Of a DNA stretch of 64,000 nt, positions 1-8,300 are shown in pieces. The notes under the pieces are model-generated. The model did not search any database. It was not told where the DNA came from and was given only the letters and a program-made list of their open reading frames with translations. The position numbers and the translations under genes were made by a program. The stretch comes from Formosa algae (GTDB lineage Bacteria > Bacteroidota > Bacteroidia > Flavobacteriales > Flavobacteriaceae): positions 1-64,000 of the forward strand of contig NZ_LMAK01000011.1 in NCBI RefSeq assembly GCF_001439665.1, in the 5' to 3' direction. Each line of letters begins with the position of its first letter. The first letter of the stretch is position 1.

Positions 1-623
1 TTAAAGATATGGCGGCTTTTAAAACCCATTTTAAAACCAACAGTTTTTTGGGGACACACATTGTCCAGGAATATATCGAGGGCTATGATATAGATTGTAG
101 CGTGTTGTGTAAGGCAGGCGAGGTGTTAGCTTACACCATCCAAAAAGGAGTTGTGAATAATTCGTCTGATTTTGCACCTGCCTATGCGCATGTATTTTTG
201 CAAAAACCCAAATTATTTGCGGTGGTACAAAAGTTAATACAAACCCTTGGTTGGTCGGGTATTGCCCACATAGATTTAAGATTTGATGTGAACACCCAAG
301 ATTTTAAAGTAATAGAAATTAATCCGAGGTATTGGTTGTCCTTAGAAGCGTCTTTACATGCAGGCATTAATTTTCCAGATTTACACCATAAACTCAGTAT
401 TGGAGAAACATTTACAGCACCAGAATGTAACGAATCTACTTATTACAGTTTAACGGGTGTCAAATTAAAAGTTAAACAAGGCAAAAGTGTTTTATTCCGT
501 TGGAAATTCTTAAAAACAGATACGGCCATTCAGTTTTTCTTAAAAGATCCGGTGCCCATACTTTACAAATTCTTTGCATTACGATTCGGGAATGTGAATG
601 CTGTACATAATTTTGATGAATGA
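1..623 (+). CDS. ATP-grasp domain ligase, C-terminal part (cut by window edge)
   Basis: The frame is open from the left edge (first whole codon at 3), so the N-terminus is missing; the ATG at 9 has nothing marking it as a real start. About 206 residues remain and look like the C-terminal half of an ATP-grasp ligase: VQEYIEGYDIDCSVL (nucleotide-binding strand), GWSGIAHIDLRFD, and EINPRYWLS, which carries the metal/ATP-binding Glu-Asn pair. Enzymes of this fold activate a carboxylate with ATP and join it to an amine or thiol. The substrate-defining part is not visible. The last 60 residues lie outside the core domain. Fold assignment is firm; the specific reaction is unknown. Confidence 0.8.
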   Translation, partial: KDMAAFKTHFKTNSFLGTHIVQEYIEGYDIDCSVLCKAGEVLAYTIQKGVVNNSSDFAPAYAHVFLQKPKLFAVVQKLIQTLGWSGIAHIDLRFDVNTQDFKVIEINPRYWLSLEASLHAGINFPDLHHKLSIGETFTAPECNESTYYSLTGVKLKVKQGKSVLFRWKFLKTDTAIQFFLKDPVPILYKFFALRFGNVNAVHNFDE

Positions 624-693
624 TATTTAAATTGTAATACTACATGAGATAGGTTGCAAACATGTTGCACAACCTTGTAACTCAGCCTAAGAC

Positions 694-1500
694 TTAGTTA
701 ATAGCGTCAAGAAAGGGTTTCATGTCTAATAATTCTATATCATCACGTTTGCGCAATTCTCTTAAAAACCAACCTTTATGTCCAGCACCATAGGTAATGA
801 GGATGCGCTTACCTTGATAGCGGTGTGTTTCTAAAGCTTTTTCAATGTTCCAATAATGCGCAATATTAATATTTTCCCAGCCACCTAAACCAAGCTCATC
901 ATTAAACAATGTGTTATAGGGTTGTAGTCTAATATCTTGAATACTATCATAGGTGTTAGTATGTATAAAATACGGATCGTTTACTTTTCCGCTCGCTTTA
1001 TATAATGAATCTGAACGTTTATTGCCTTTTACATATGTGGCCCAATCGTTAGCTCTAGACGAATCTTGACGAATAGCTCTTAGTTTTTGTCCGCGTTCTA
1101 CAGCCATCGTTCGTGTCCATCCCGCAGTTGGAATAATCTCAAAATCCATCTCTTTAGATAATGGAAACACCACATCTACATATTCCGGAAACTGTCTGGT
1201 ACGTGGTTCAGAAATACTATCGTCTTTTTTAAATCCGTCCATCGCTATTTTAAAGTGTTTTGGAGGAATTTCGGTGAGTATGTAATCTGGATTGATCTCA
1301 CGAATTAACCGTTTTAAATACTCAACATTGTACACACTATCGGTTAGATGCCCTCCATGGATGGTTCCTAACACTACGACTTCATTTTTTAATGGTGCTG
1401 AAGTGTCTGTGGTGTCACTTTTAGTCTCGGCTTGCTTACAGCTTGAACTTGCAAAAAGGAGAAGGATTACCAAATAGACGTTAATGCTTAGGTGTTTCAT
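694..1500 (-). CDS. Lipoprotein of the TraB/GumN-TIKI-like type (tentative)
   Basis: 268 residues. The N-terminus is a lipoprotein signal (hydrophobic stretch, then ASSSCKQ, with lipidation expected on that Cys), so the protein should sit in the envelope. After a polar linker comes VVVLGTIHGGH at about residue 41, then DYILTEIPP, and near the C-terminus YGAGHKGWFLRELRK. This GTxH / ExP / GAGH arrangement resembles TraB/GumN/TIKI-type putative metallohydrolases. It is transcribed alone; the ATG at 1500 places the signal peptide correctly. The family match is from motif memory, and substrate and activity are unknown. Confidence 0.6.
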   Translation of the reverse strand: MKHLSINVYLVILLLFASSSCKQAETKSDTTDTSAPLKNEVVVLGTIHGGHLTDSVYNVEYLKRLIREINPDYILTEIPPKHFKIAMDGFKKDDSISEPRTRQFPEYVDVVFPLSKEMDFEIIPTAGWTRTMAVERGQKLRAIRQDSSRANDWATYVKGNKRSDSLYKASGKVNDPYFIHTNTYDSIQDIRLQPYNTLFNDELGLGGWENINIAHYWNIEKALETHRYQGKRILITYGAGHKGWFLRELRKRDDIELLDMKPFLDAIN

Positions 1501-1647
1501 GAGAGGATATTTTTTTTAGAATCACTGAAGATATGAAAAACGAAGAGAACAGCCTTAGTGTTTTTGGGTTCTGCGGGATTTTAAGTTTCCTCAATTTTTT
1601 ATATGAATATATAAATTATAAATTAGTTTAGTAATAAACTCTACAGT

Positions 1648-2292
1648 ATGAAAACACTAATATGTTTTGGATTTATAATTATTTCTTTTTGTTCCTATTC
1701 TCAAACCTTTGTTGATGATGTAGATAGGGTAGCAGTTGTTGTTATTGATTATTGCGTAGATGAAAATGGTAAACGATATGATATTAATATTAACCTAGAA
1801 AAAAGCAGTTATAAAAATGAGAGTTGGCAACAAGGTTGTTTAGAGCATTTTAAAAAAGGAGATTTAATATATCCAATGAAAATGATAAATAATTGTTGGC
1901 AATCGGTTTACTATTTTGTGAATGCAAAATATAAAACTTACGATCTACCACAGGAAGATTGGGAAAAATGTAAAGTATTTCATCTTGGGAAGTTTAAATA
2001 TGAAAGTCCTGCTTATAGTGAGACTATAATAAAAAGACGTAAAAAAAGACAAATCGAAAAAGGAGGTGTAGGTGGAAAACAGGTTTATAAAATAAAGTGG
2101 ACTAATGATTACAAATATCAATTAGAGACTGTAAAAATGTCTTTAAAGAAAGATAAACATAAAGAAGGTAATGTCATTGATGTCGAGATTATTGAAGTTT
2201 TAAATGATACTACATATTTATATAAAGCTAATGTTTCTAACGATGATAAAGCAAATATTGTTTTTGGCCTAATAACTAAGTTTGTCAAATAG
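1648..2292 (+). CDS. Secreted protein of unknown function
   Basis: 214 residues starting with a clear signal peptide (MKTLICFGFIIISFCSYSQT, cleavage expected after Ser-Tyr-Ser), so export to the periplasm or beyond is likely. The mature part is polar and Lys-rich, with scattered Cys (DYCVDENG, WQQGCLEH, NNCWQS, WEKCKVF). I recognise no family. It is a single-gene unit; the sequence just after its stop merges with the remnant of a DUF6266 locus. It is more AT-rich than the genes after 11 kb, like the defence-like genes downstream. Coding status is supported by the signal peptide and continuous frame. Confidence 0.6.
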   Translation: MKTLICFGFIIISFCSYSQTFVDDVDRVAVVVIDYCVDENGKRYDININLEKSSYKNESWQQGCLEHFKKGDLIYPMKMINNCWQSVYYFVNAKYKTYDLPQEDWEKCKVFHLGKFKYESPAYSETIIKRRKKRQIEKGGVGGKQVYKIKWTNDYKYQLETVKMSLKKDKHKEGNVIDVEIIEVLNDTTYLYKANVSNDDKANIVFGLITKFVK

Positions 2293-2308
2293 CGCGAAAT
2301 GTTTCTAT

Positions 2309-2480
2309 GGCGATTTACTGCCTACTTGAATGATATACATAACTGATTTTTAGAATATAAAACCGAATATTTTTTAAAGACTTCATTCGATAATCATTCG
2401 GGGATTCTTTGAGAATCCTATGTAAAACAAGGGTTTTTTAAGGGAGAATCCTCAAAGGAATGTGGGAAGAGAGCAGGAGC
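2309..2480. repeat. Deleted remnant of a DUF6266-type locus (repeat copy A)
   Basis: Bases 2309-2328 are identical to 20 bases inside the intact DUF6266 gene (3546-3565). They are followed directly by sequence matching the region upstream of that gene: 2331-2480 aligns with about 3835-3985, sharing CATTCGATAATC, GTAAAACAAGGGTTTTT and GGAATGTGGGA. About 270 bp present in the intact locus, including the start codon, is absent here. This is best read as an internally deleted second copy. Its right end abuts the truncated glycerate kinase fragment. Confidence 0.75.
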
Positions 2481-2841
2481 AGTCGTTTTTTTACAAGGAG
2501 CCTTAGTACCCGGCATCCAACTGATTCAAGACATCGCTCAGTTTGATACGTTTATCCAAGATGCCGATTGGATTATCACGGGTGAAGGACATTTAGATCC
2601 CCAAACCCTCTCTGAAAAAACATTACAAGGTGTTTTATCGTCTGCTAAAAAACAGCATATAAACGTCGCTGCGTTTTGTGGACATATCGATTTGGAACAG
2701 CATAACTTTCAAGACTTAGGTATTATGTATGCAGATGCGATTACGAATCATCCAGAAGATTTAAATGATGCCATATGGCGTGTAAAGCACTATTTAGACC
2801 TTATAACGAAAGCCATTGTGGATCATATAATTAAGCTTTAA
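2470..2841 (+). pseudogene. Glycerate kinase, C-terminal fragment
   Basis: In frame 1 there is no usable early start, but from about 2473 the translation runs AGAVVFLQGALVPGIQ, then DADWIITGEGHLDPQT, VAAFCGHID, and stops at 2839-2841. This is the C-terminal third of the GarK/GlxK glycerate 2-kinase family, which phosphorylates D-glycerate with ATP; the ITGEG-x-(L/I)-D segment is its hallmark. Family members are about 370-380 residues; only about 122 remain. The missing 5' part is replaced by the DUF6266 remnant, so the gene was broken by the rearrangement that placed that remnant. It is very unlikely to be functional. Confidence 0.85.
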
Positions 2842-2960
2842 ATTGATTTAATAACTTCTCGACTCTACTTCGACTTTGCTCAGTACAGGCTGCTCGAAGA
2901 CCATACTATTAAAACCTTGAGCTTCCAAGGTGCTCGAGCGGAGTCGAGAACAAGGTTACT
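2825..2960. repeat. Palindromic repeat, copy 1 of a direct duplication
   Basis: From the last codons of the glycerate kinase fragment (ATAATTAAGCTTTAA) the sequence runs into a CTCGACTCTACTTCGACT arm and, after a spacer, the complementary GGTGCTCGAGCGGAGTCGAGAA arm, which can form a long hairpin. The first about 85 bp are repeated at 3003-3090. Confidence 0.8.
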
Positions 2961-3002
2961 CATAAATAGTATGATTCATTTAAAGTGATAAATATCTATA
3001 AA

Positions 3003-3133
3003 CAATATAATTAAGCTTTAAAGTGATTTAATAACTTCTCGACTCTACTTCGACTCTGCTCAGTACAGGCTGCTCGAAGACCGTTTAAATCATATTTCAT
3101 TTTCTATGGTGTTCGAGCGGAGTCGAGAACAAT
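3003..3133. repeat. Palindromic repeat, copy 2 of a direct duplication
   Basis: Starts with ATAATTAAGCTTTAAA and the same CTCGACTCTACTTCGACT arm as 2825-2910, nearly identical for about 85 bp, then a different spacer and the arm GGTGTTCGAGCGGAGTCGAGAA. It ends just before the stop of the DUF6266 gene, so it may also act as that gene's 3' hairpin. Confidence 0.8.
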
Positions 3134-3142
3134 AAACACCTA

Positions 3143-3781
3143 TCACACCACATAATCCCCCAAATACTTGCTGGTAGCCGTAAGCGCTAAGTCACTATTG
3201 GTAAAGGTTGCCCAGACATGTACGGTTTCGCCATAAAAACGCTCTGGAATAGCGAGCACCTCCTGTCCGTTTTCACGCGAACTTTGACCTATAACATAAT
3301 CGAATTGCTGTAGCCTAGGCGCATACACCACCGCTAAAAAGGCATCGGTTGGGTAGGCCATACCTTGGGTGCTGTTATCGTCCCAAGTAATGTGTAGCGT
3401 ATGTGCAGGAGTCGTTTGTACTGTAGGCTGTTCTACCCCGCATAAACCGCCCATTCCCACCAATACTTTAGCATAATCCATAGTAAAACCAGTAGGGGTT
3501 TGTTTTATAGCCTCCCGCATATGGTACGACATGGCTTGATTATAGGGCGATTTACTGCCTACTTGCTTGCCAAAGGTGTCGTTAAGGAGTTCTTTTATGG
3601 GTGTTAAAAACTGGAGTACCATTTTAAACTTGTCCCGTTGCCGTTGCTGTGCGGCACTTATGGGTTTGGTAGATTTAGTGGGGACAGACCGCAATATGTT
3701 TTTACCACGGTATTTGCTTCCTATTACAGGGCCAACTTTCCCCGAAAACCCACCCAAAATACCTTGATGTAATGTTGCCAT
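3143..3781 (-). CDS. DUF6266 family protein
   Basis: 212 residues. The N-terminus MATLHQGILGGFSGKVGPVI, followed by SKYRGKNILRSVPTK, is the signature of DUF6266, a Bacteroidota family of unknown function that often occurs in several copies per genome. There is no signal peptide or membrane segment. The C-terminal half (from about residue 125) is rich in short beta-strand-like stretches (HTLHITWDD, DAFLAVVYAP, ETVHVWATF). It is a single gene flanked by palindromic repeats. A deleted relative of its promoter-side region is at 2309-2480, so this locus has been duplicated or moved nearby. Confidence 0.85.
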   Translation of the reverse strand: MATLHQGILGGFSGKVGPVIGSKYRGKNILRSVPTKSTKPISAAQQRQRDKFKMVLQFLTPIKELLNDTFGKQVGSKSPYNQAMSYHMREAIKQTPTGFTMDYAKVLVGMGGLCGVEQPTVQTTPAHTLHITWDDNSTQGMAYPTDAFLAVVYAPRLQQFDYVIGQSSRENGQEVLAIPERFYGETVHVWATFTNSDLALTATSKYLGDYVV

Positions 3782-3834
3782 ATACTTGATGTTTAACGTG
3801 TTATATCATCCTAATATAATAAAAAAAAACAACA

Positions 3835-3985
3835 AAAATTATATATACTACTGGTTTTCAAGGCTTAAAATCGAATATTTTTAAAGACCTCATTCGATAA
3901 TCCTTCGGGGATGCTTCGACAATCCTCCGTAAAACAAGGGTTTTTAGGGAGGTTCCTCGAAGGAATGTGGGAGGGGAGTGGGAGG
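3835..3985. repeat. Upstream region of the DUF6266 gene, repeat copy B
   Basis: This stretch, just upstream of the DUF6266 start, matches 2331-2480 over roughly 120-150 bp with scattered substitutions. It ends in a G-rich run (about 3965-3992). It may contain the DUF6266 promoter, but no clear TAnnTTTG box is visible on the minus strand. Confidence 0.7.
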
Positions 3986-4054
3986 AGGTAGGGGGTGTTT
4001 TTTTTGTAAATTTTTAGATATAATATAAAGTATTTGTGGGTTTTTAATTCTGAA

Positions 4055-4130
4055 ATTATTTCAAATAGCTCTGAAATGCGCTATTGTATGATTTATTATA
4101 ATATGTTCTATAATGTTCTGCGTTATGTAA
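4055..4130. repeat. Left bracket direct repeat of the accessory island
   Basis: About 76 bp containing TCAAATAGCTCTGAAAT, GCGCTATT, TTATAAT, TGTTCTATAAT and TTATGTAA. The same blocks in the same order and orientation recur at 10713-10789. Between them lie the STAND-type pair, the transglutaminase-like gene and the tandem array. The remaining bases up to 4337 hold no gene or hairpin that I can recognise. Confidence 0.75.
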
Positions 4131-4337
4131 CTTGAGCTTTGGAAAAAACGAAAGTTGTTACTTCAGTTTCTTAAAAAAAATTATTCTCAAAAGTTTCTTC
4201 TACAATGTTAATGGAACACTCCTTTTACAAAATGACGTAGGAGAGAAATGGAATGTGTGTGGAATGGTAATTATGTTATTTAATTTATTAATTAGATGAA
4301 ATAATCTTATATATTAGGTTGTATAATTAGTTTTAAA

Positions 4338-5372
4338 ATGAGTAAATGCAAATTATGTTTAGTAAACGATGCAAATAAAAAAGGGTCTCATATTGTACCT
4401 GCTTTTATATTAAAAACTTTATTTGAGAGAAATAAAGAATTTGTAGTATCAATAGGACAACAAGTTGTTGAAAATCATGTTGGTAGAGATTTGACACCTG
4501 AAAAAATTCAGGAATTTATGGGAAGAGATTTAACAGATGAGGAAATTGACCAAAACCAAATTCCTTTTATAGAAGACTATATAATCTGTACTAATTGTGA
4601 AAATAGATTTGGACATATAGAATCTATTTATGCCTCCAAAATACATCAAAAGATAAATGATAATGAATGTAAAAGTGATGAAGTAGTAGATTCAAAGAAA
4701 AATGGAGGTTTAATTTCCTTGTTTTGGTATAGCGTAATATGGAGATATTCAATTAATTCAAATAATCCTTTTAATCTTAAAGATAAAGATTTGAAAAAGT
4801 TAAGATGTTATTTAAATGATAATTTAAAAGATACACAAGAAGAATTGAAAACTCAAATACAAGAATGTATTAAAAATAATGTTCCTTACCCAATTGGTGT
4901 TTTTTTTAATTCTAATCAAATCAAAAGGATTTCAAGCAATACTGTAGTTGGCATGCCCAATTATAAAAACCCTTACTTACTTTTTTTTAATGAATATATA
5001 ATTATATTATATTTCAAATCAACCCAAATTAATGGAATGGCACATAGTTTTTATGGATTAGAAGAATCTTTTAGTTATAAAGAATTAATTAATTTCAACT
5101 ATAATGGTTTCAAAATTGGAATTATAAAAAATAAAACTTTCGAAAAAATTAAAGAAAGCATTTTCTTGTTATTTGCTCGTATTAAACATGAAAGATTTGT
5201 AAGTATGTTCACTTTCGTTGCTAATCATTATGAACTAGCTTTTAATGGTGAACATATAAAAGCTTTTATTGATAGAATATTGTCAGATGACACTCATATA
5301 GCTGATAAATATGATAGAACAAGGGTTTTAACTATTTTAATGGAAGAATTGAACAAATTGCCTAAACGATAA
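4338..5372 (+). CDS. HNH-like treble-clef protein, partner of the STAND-type nuclease
   Basis: 344 residues. The N-terminus has CKLC (C4, C7), then SHIVPAF (H18), then CTNCENRFGHIE (C84, C87). CxxC, an H-x-x-P strand and a second CxxC is the metal-binding layout of treble-clef HNH proteins, although Ser replaces the usual Asp before the His, so nuclease activity is uncertain. The remaining about 230 residues are Lys/Asn/Ile-rich with no family I can name; FWYSVIWRYS at about residue 132 is aromatic-rich. It lies 10 bases before the next gene in the same direction, so the two are almost certainly co-transcribed. It is very AT-rich. It could be an effector, a DNA-binding adaptor or a sensor. 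Confidence 0.7.
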   Translation: MSKCKLCLVNDANKKGSHIVPAFILKTLFERNKEFVVSIGQQVVENHVGRDLTPEKIQEFMGRDLTDEEIDQNQIPFIEDYIICTNCENRFGHIESIYASKIHQKINDNECKSDEVVDSKKNGGLISLFWYSVIWRYSINSNNPFNLKDKDLKKLRCYLNDNLKDTQEELKTQIQECIKNNVPYPIGVFFNSNQIKRISSNTVVGMPNYKNPYLLFFNEYIIILYFKSTQINGMAHSFYGLEESFSYKELINFNYNGFKIGIIKNKTFEKIKESIFLLFARIKHERFVSMFTFVANHYELAFNGEHIKAFIDRILSDDTHIADKYDRTRVLTILMEELNKLPKR

Positions 5373-5382
5373 TTATAATTTA

Positions 5383-8300
5383 ATGAGACCATCAAGAAAT
5401 GCATTTATTGGATACACATATCAAGAACAAATAACCTTTTTGTTTTTGGTAATGATGGATGTTCAAAGAAAATTTAATTCATTAGAGATAGAAGCTGATG
5501 TTGAAAATAACCTTGATGATATTAAAATTCAAAATGGTGAGAATTCAATGTTTTTCCAAATTAAAGACTATGATGAAATTACTTTAGAGGATTTGCAATT
5601 TAATGCGAAAGAAGTTTCCATTAAAGGAAAAAAACATCTATTAGCAAGTGATAGTGCCAATGTACTTATTTTCAAAAATATTGATGTTGCCACCAATTGT
5701 AAATATTATGGGTTGCCAGCACTTAAACAAAATAATGTATATATCATTTCATTATCCAGACTTGAGGCTGATAATATGATAAATAAATTGTATGCATTTA
5801 ATCAGAAAAGGAAAATTACTATTGATAGATTCTTTAAAAATCATCTAGATAAAAGAATATTAAAAATCAATAAAGATGATTTACCTATTATAAAAGTATT
5901 CGACACAAAATTACTTGAAGAGACAATTAACATTGGTAAAAAACATTTAGAATTTTCTAATATACTGCATTTAGAAGGAAAGCCTGGAATTGGTAAGAGT
6001 CATTATGTCATTACGCTATCAAAGATATATAACCAAAATATTGTTTATCGTTTTTGGATATCTGAACAAGACAAAGAAAAAAATGCGAGATTAGAATATG
6101 TTAATTTTATATCTGATATTTCAAAAAAACTATTTCATGATTATTCTTTTAAAAGTGAAGTAGAAATAATTAATGAAATAAAAAAATCCAAACGTGTATT
6201 TATTATAGATGGTTTAGACCATGTAGAAAACTATAATAATGAGGATTTAGGGAAATTTGTTCAATTCATTAATAAACTTTCATTAGAATGCAAGACCATA
6301 GTTCTGTCTAGGCCATTAAAATATAATACAAACTGGAATAAACAGATTTTAACAAATTGGAATGAAAGGGAAACTAGAAAAGTATTAATTGAACTATACC
6401 ATATCGATGATTATTCTATTGGAAGTCAGATTTACAATCTAACAAATGGTTATCCAATATTAGTTAGATTTATAAGTGAACATTATAAAGCTTATAAGAT
6501 TATTCCAATTCTTGAGAAATTAAAAGGTATTGAAGATTATTATAGCCAAATATTAAAAGACGTAAAAACTAAAACTGCTTTAACATTATTCTTAACTAGT
6601 AGAAGTTTTTTTATGAAATCGGAATTAAGTCTGTTTTTATCTGGAGAATTCTTAAGTTACATAAATGAATTTATTAACGCATATCCATATTTGTTTGAAA
6701 TAAGATTAAATAGAGTTTCTCTGTTTCATGATAGTTTTAATAAATACTTAAGAGAGTTAAATATTGACTATTCTGAAAGAAAAAACAAAGTAGACAATAT
6801 AGTTTATCAATCTATTTATGATTGCAAAAAAAGATTCATGTCTAGGTTTTCATATTTTGATTTAGAAGCTAAAAAAAAGCTAAGTATTATTAAAAAATTC
6901 TCCTCTATTAAGATATTTAAGGAAGTAGTAAAAGATTGTATAGATTTTGAAGCTATAAGGTCATTCTATTTTCAAATAAGAGAATCGCTTAATGATATTT
7001 TGTATAAAGAACTGAGCATTAATAATTATTATGAATTAACTTTAATACTAAATATTGTAGGTAGAGACCATATTGCAACTTATAATACATTTCTGTATAC
7101 CTATACTAAATCATTGATTTATAATGGTTATGAAATTGAAAATATCACAAGCTCTGAATATTTGTTTGGAATGTTTCATTATGTATTAGAGAATGATTCT
7201 ACAATTCTTTATAATATAACTAGTAATGATAATTATAGTACAAATTACTTTTTAACTAGTTTAGAAAACGATGTTTTTTCTGAAGAGTATTTTTTTGAAA
7301 AGTATAAGAATCCATTTATATTAAAAAAAGATATAGGGTATTATCTTGAAGATGAATATAAAAGAAGAGAGGATGTTATCAATATTTTAGTTAATCTTTA
7401 TATACATGGCACAGTTGAAGAATCATTAGAAAACTTATATAAAAGTATTAAAACATTCATAGATTCTAATGAAAACGAAGGTATTTCTATTATAGATGAA
7501 ATTCTAGAGGAGTATGAATGGAAAAGTTACCATGGTAGATGGATTTTAAATGATTCAAAAAAAATATTATTATCACTTGGTCTAATCACTTCTCATAACG
7601 ATTTCATTAATCTAAGCTTAAAAAAATATATAATCAAAAATGCTCATTTAGGTTCGTTTGATATTTGTACTAATATTTTAAGTTATATCAGATTAACATT
7701 ACACCAAACAAGAAAAACAGATATTTCTAGTATTGGTGATTTTTGGACAATGTATCATAAACACAAAGATTATTCTGTAATTAATATAGATGTTGCATTG
7801 AAAGTTTTTGAGGAAAAAGGTTTTATAACGGAAGAAGAATCTATAAGAAAAGTGGTCTTCACACAATCAATGTCAGACAAAGGTATTAGACATCTTTTAT
7901 CAAGTTATATCAAAATTCATTCTCCAGATATTATTGACAAAATTTTAAAGCAGTATCATTTTAAAGAACTAAACATATCATGGTTAGATTTACCGTCAGA
8001 GTATATTAATGCTTTACCAGATAAAGTGTTTAATTACTCAATGTATCGTTTGTTAGAATATAATGGACATCGAACAGAAATTGATTTTGATAAAATTATA
8101 AATGTTTTTCATTCAAAAAAATGGAGTAAAATATTAAATGAATTAAAGTTTCATAGATATAAAATTAGAATAAATGAAAAAAGTAAAGAGCTAAAAGAAC
8201 TAAAAAAAATAAAAATTACTCTTAACATTTTTAAAGAAGAGGAAAAGGATAACTTTTATGATAGTTCTTATCGATATAATAACGGTATTTTGGGGATAAA

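Noticed and set aside
3782-4337. tRNA or attachment site beside the defence-like island
   Set aside because: No cloverleaf, T-loop GTTCxA or CCA end was found on either strand; only repeats are visible.
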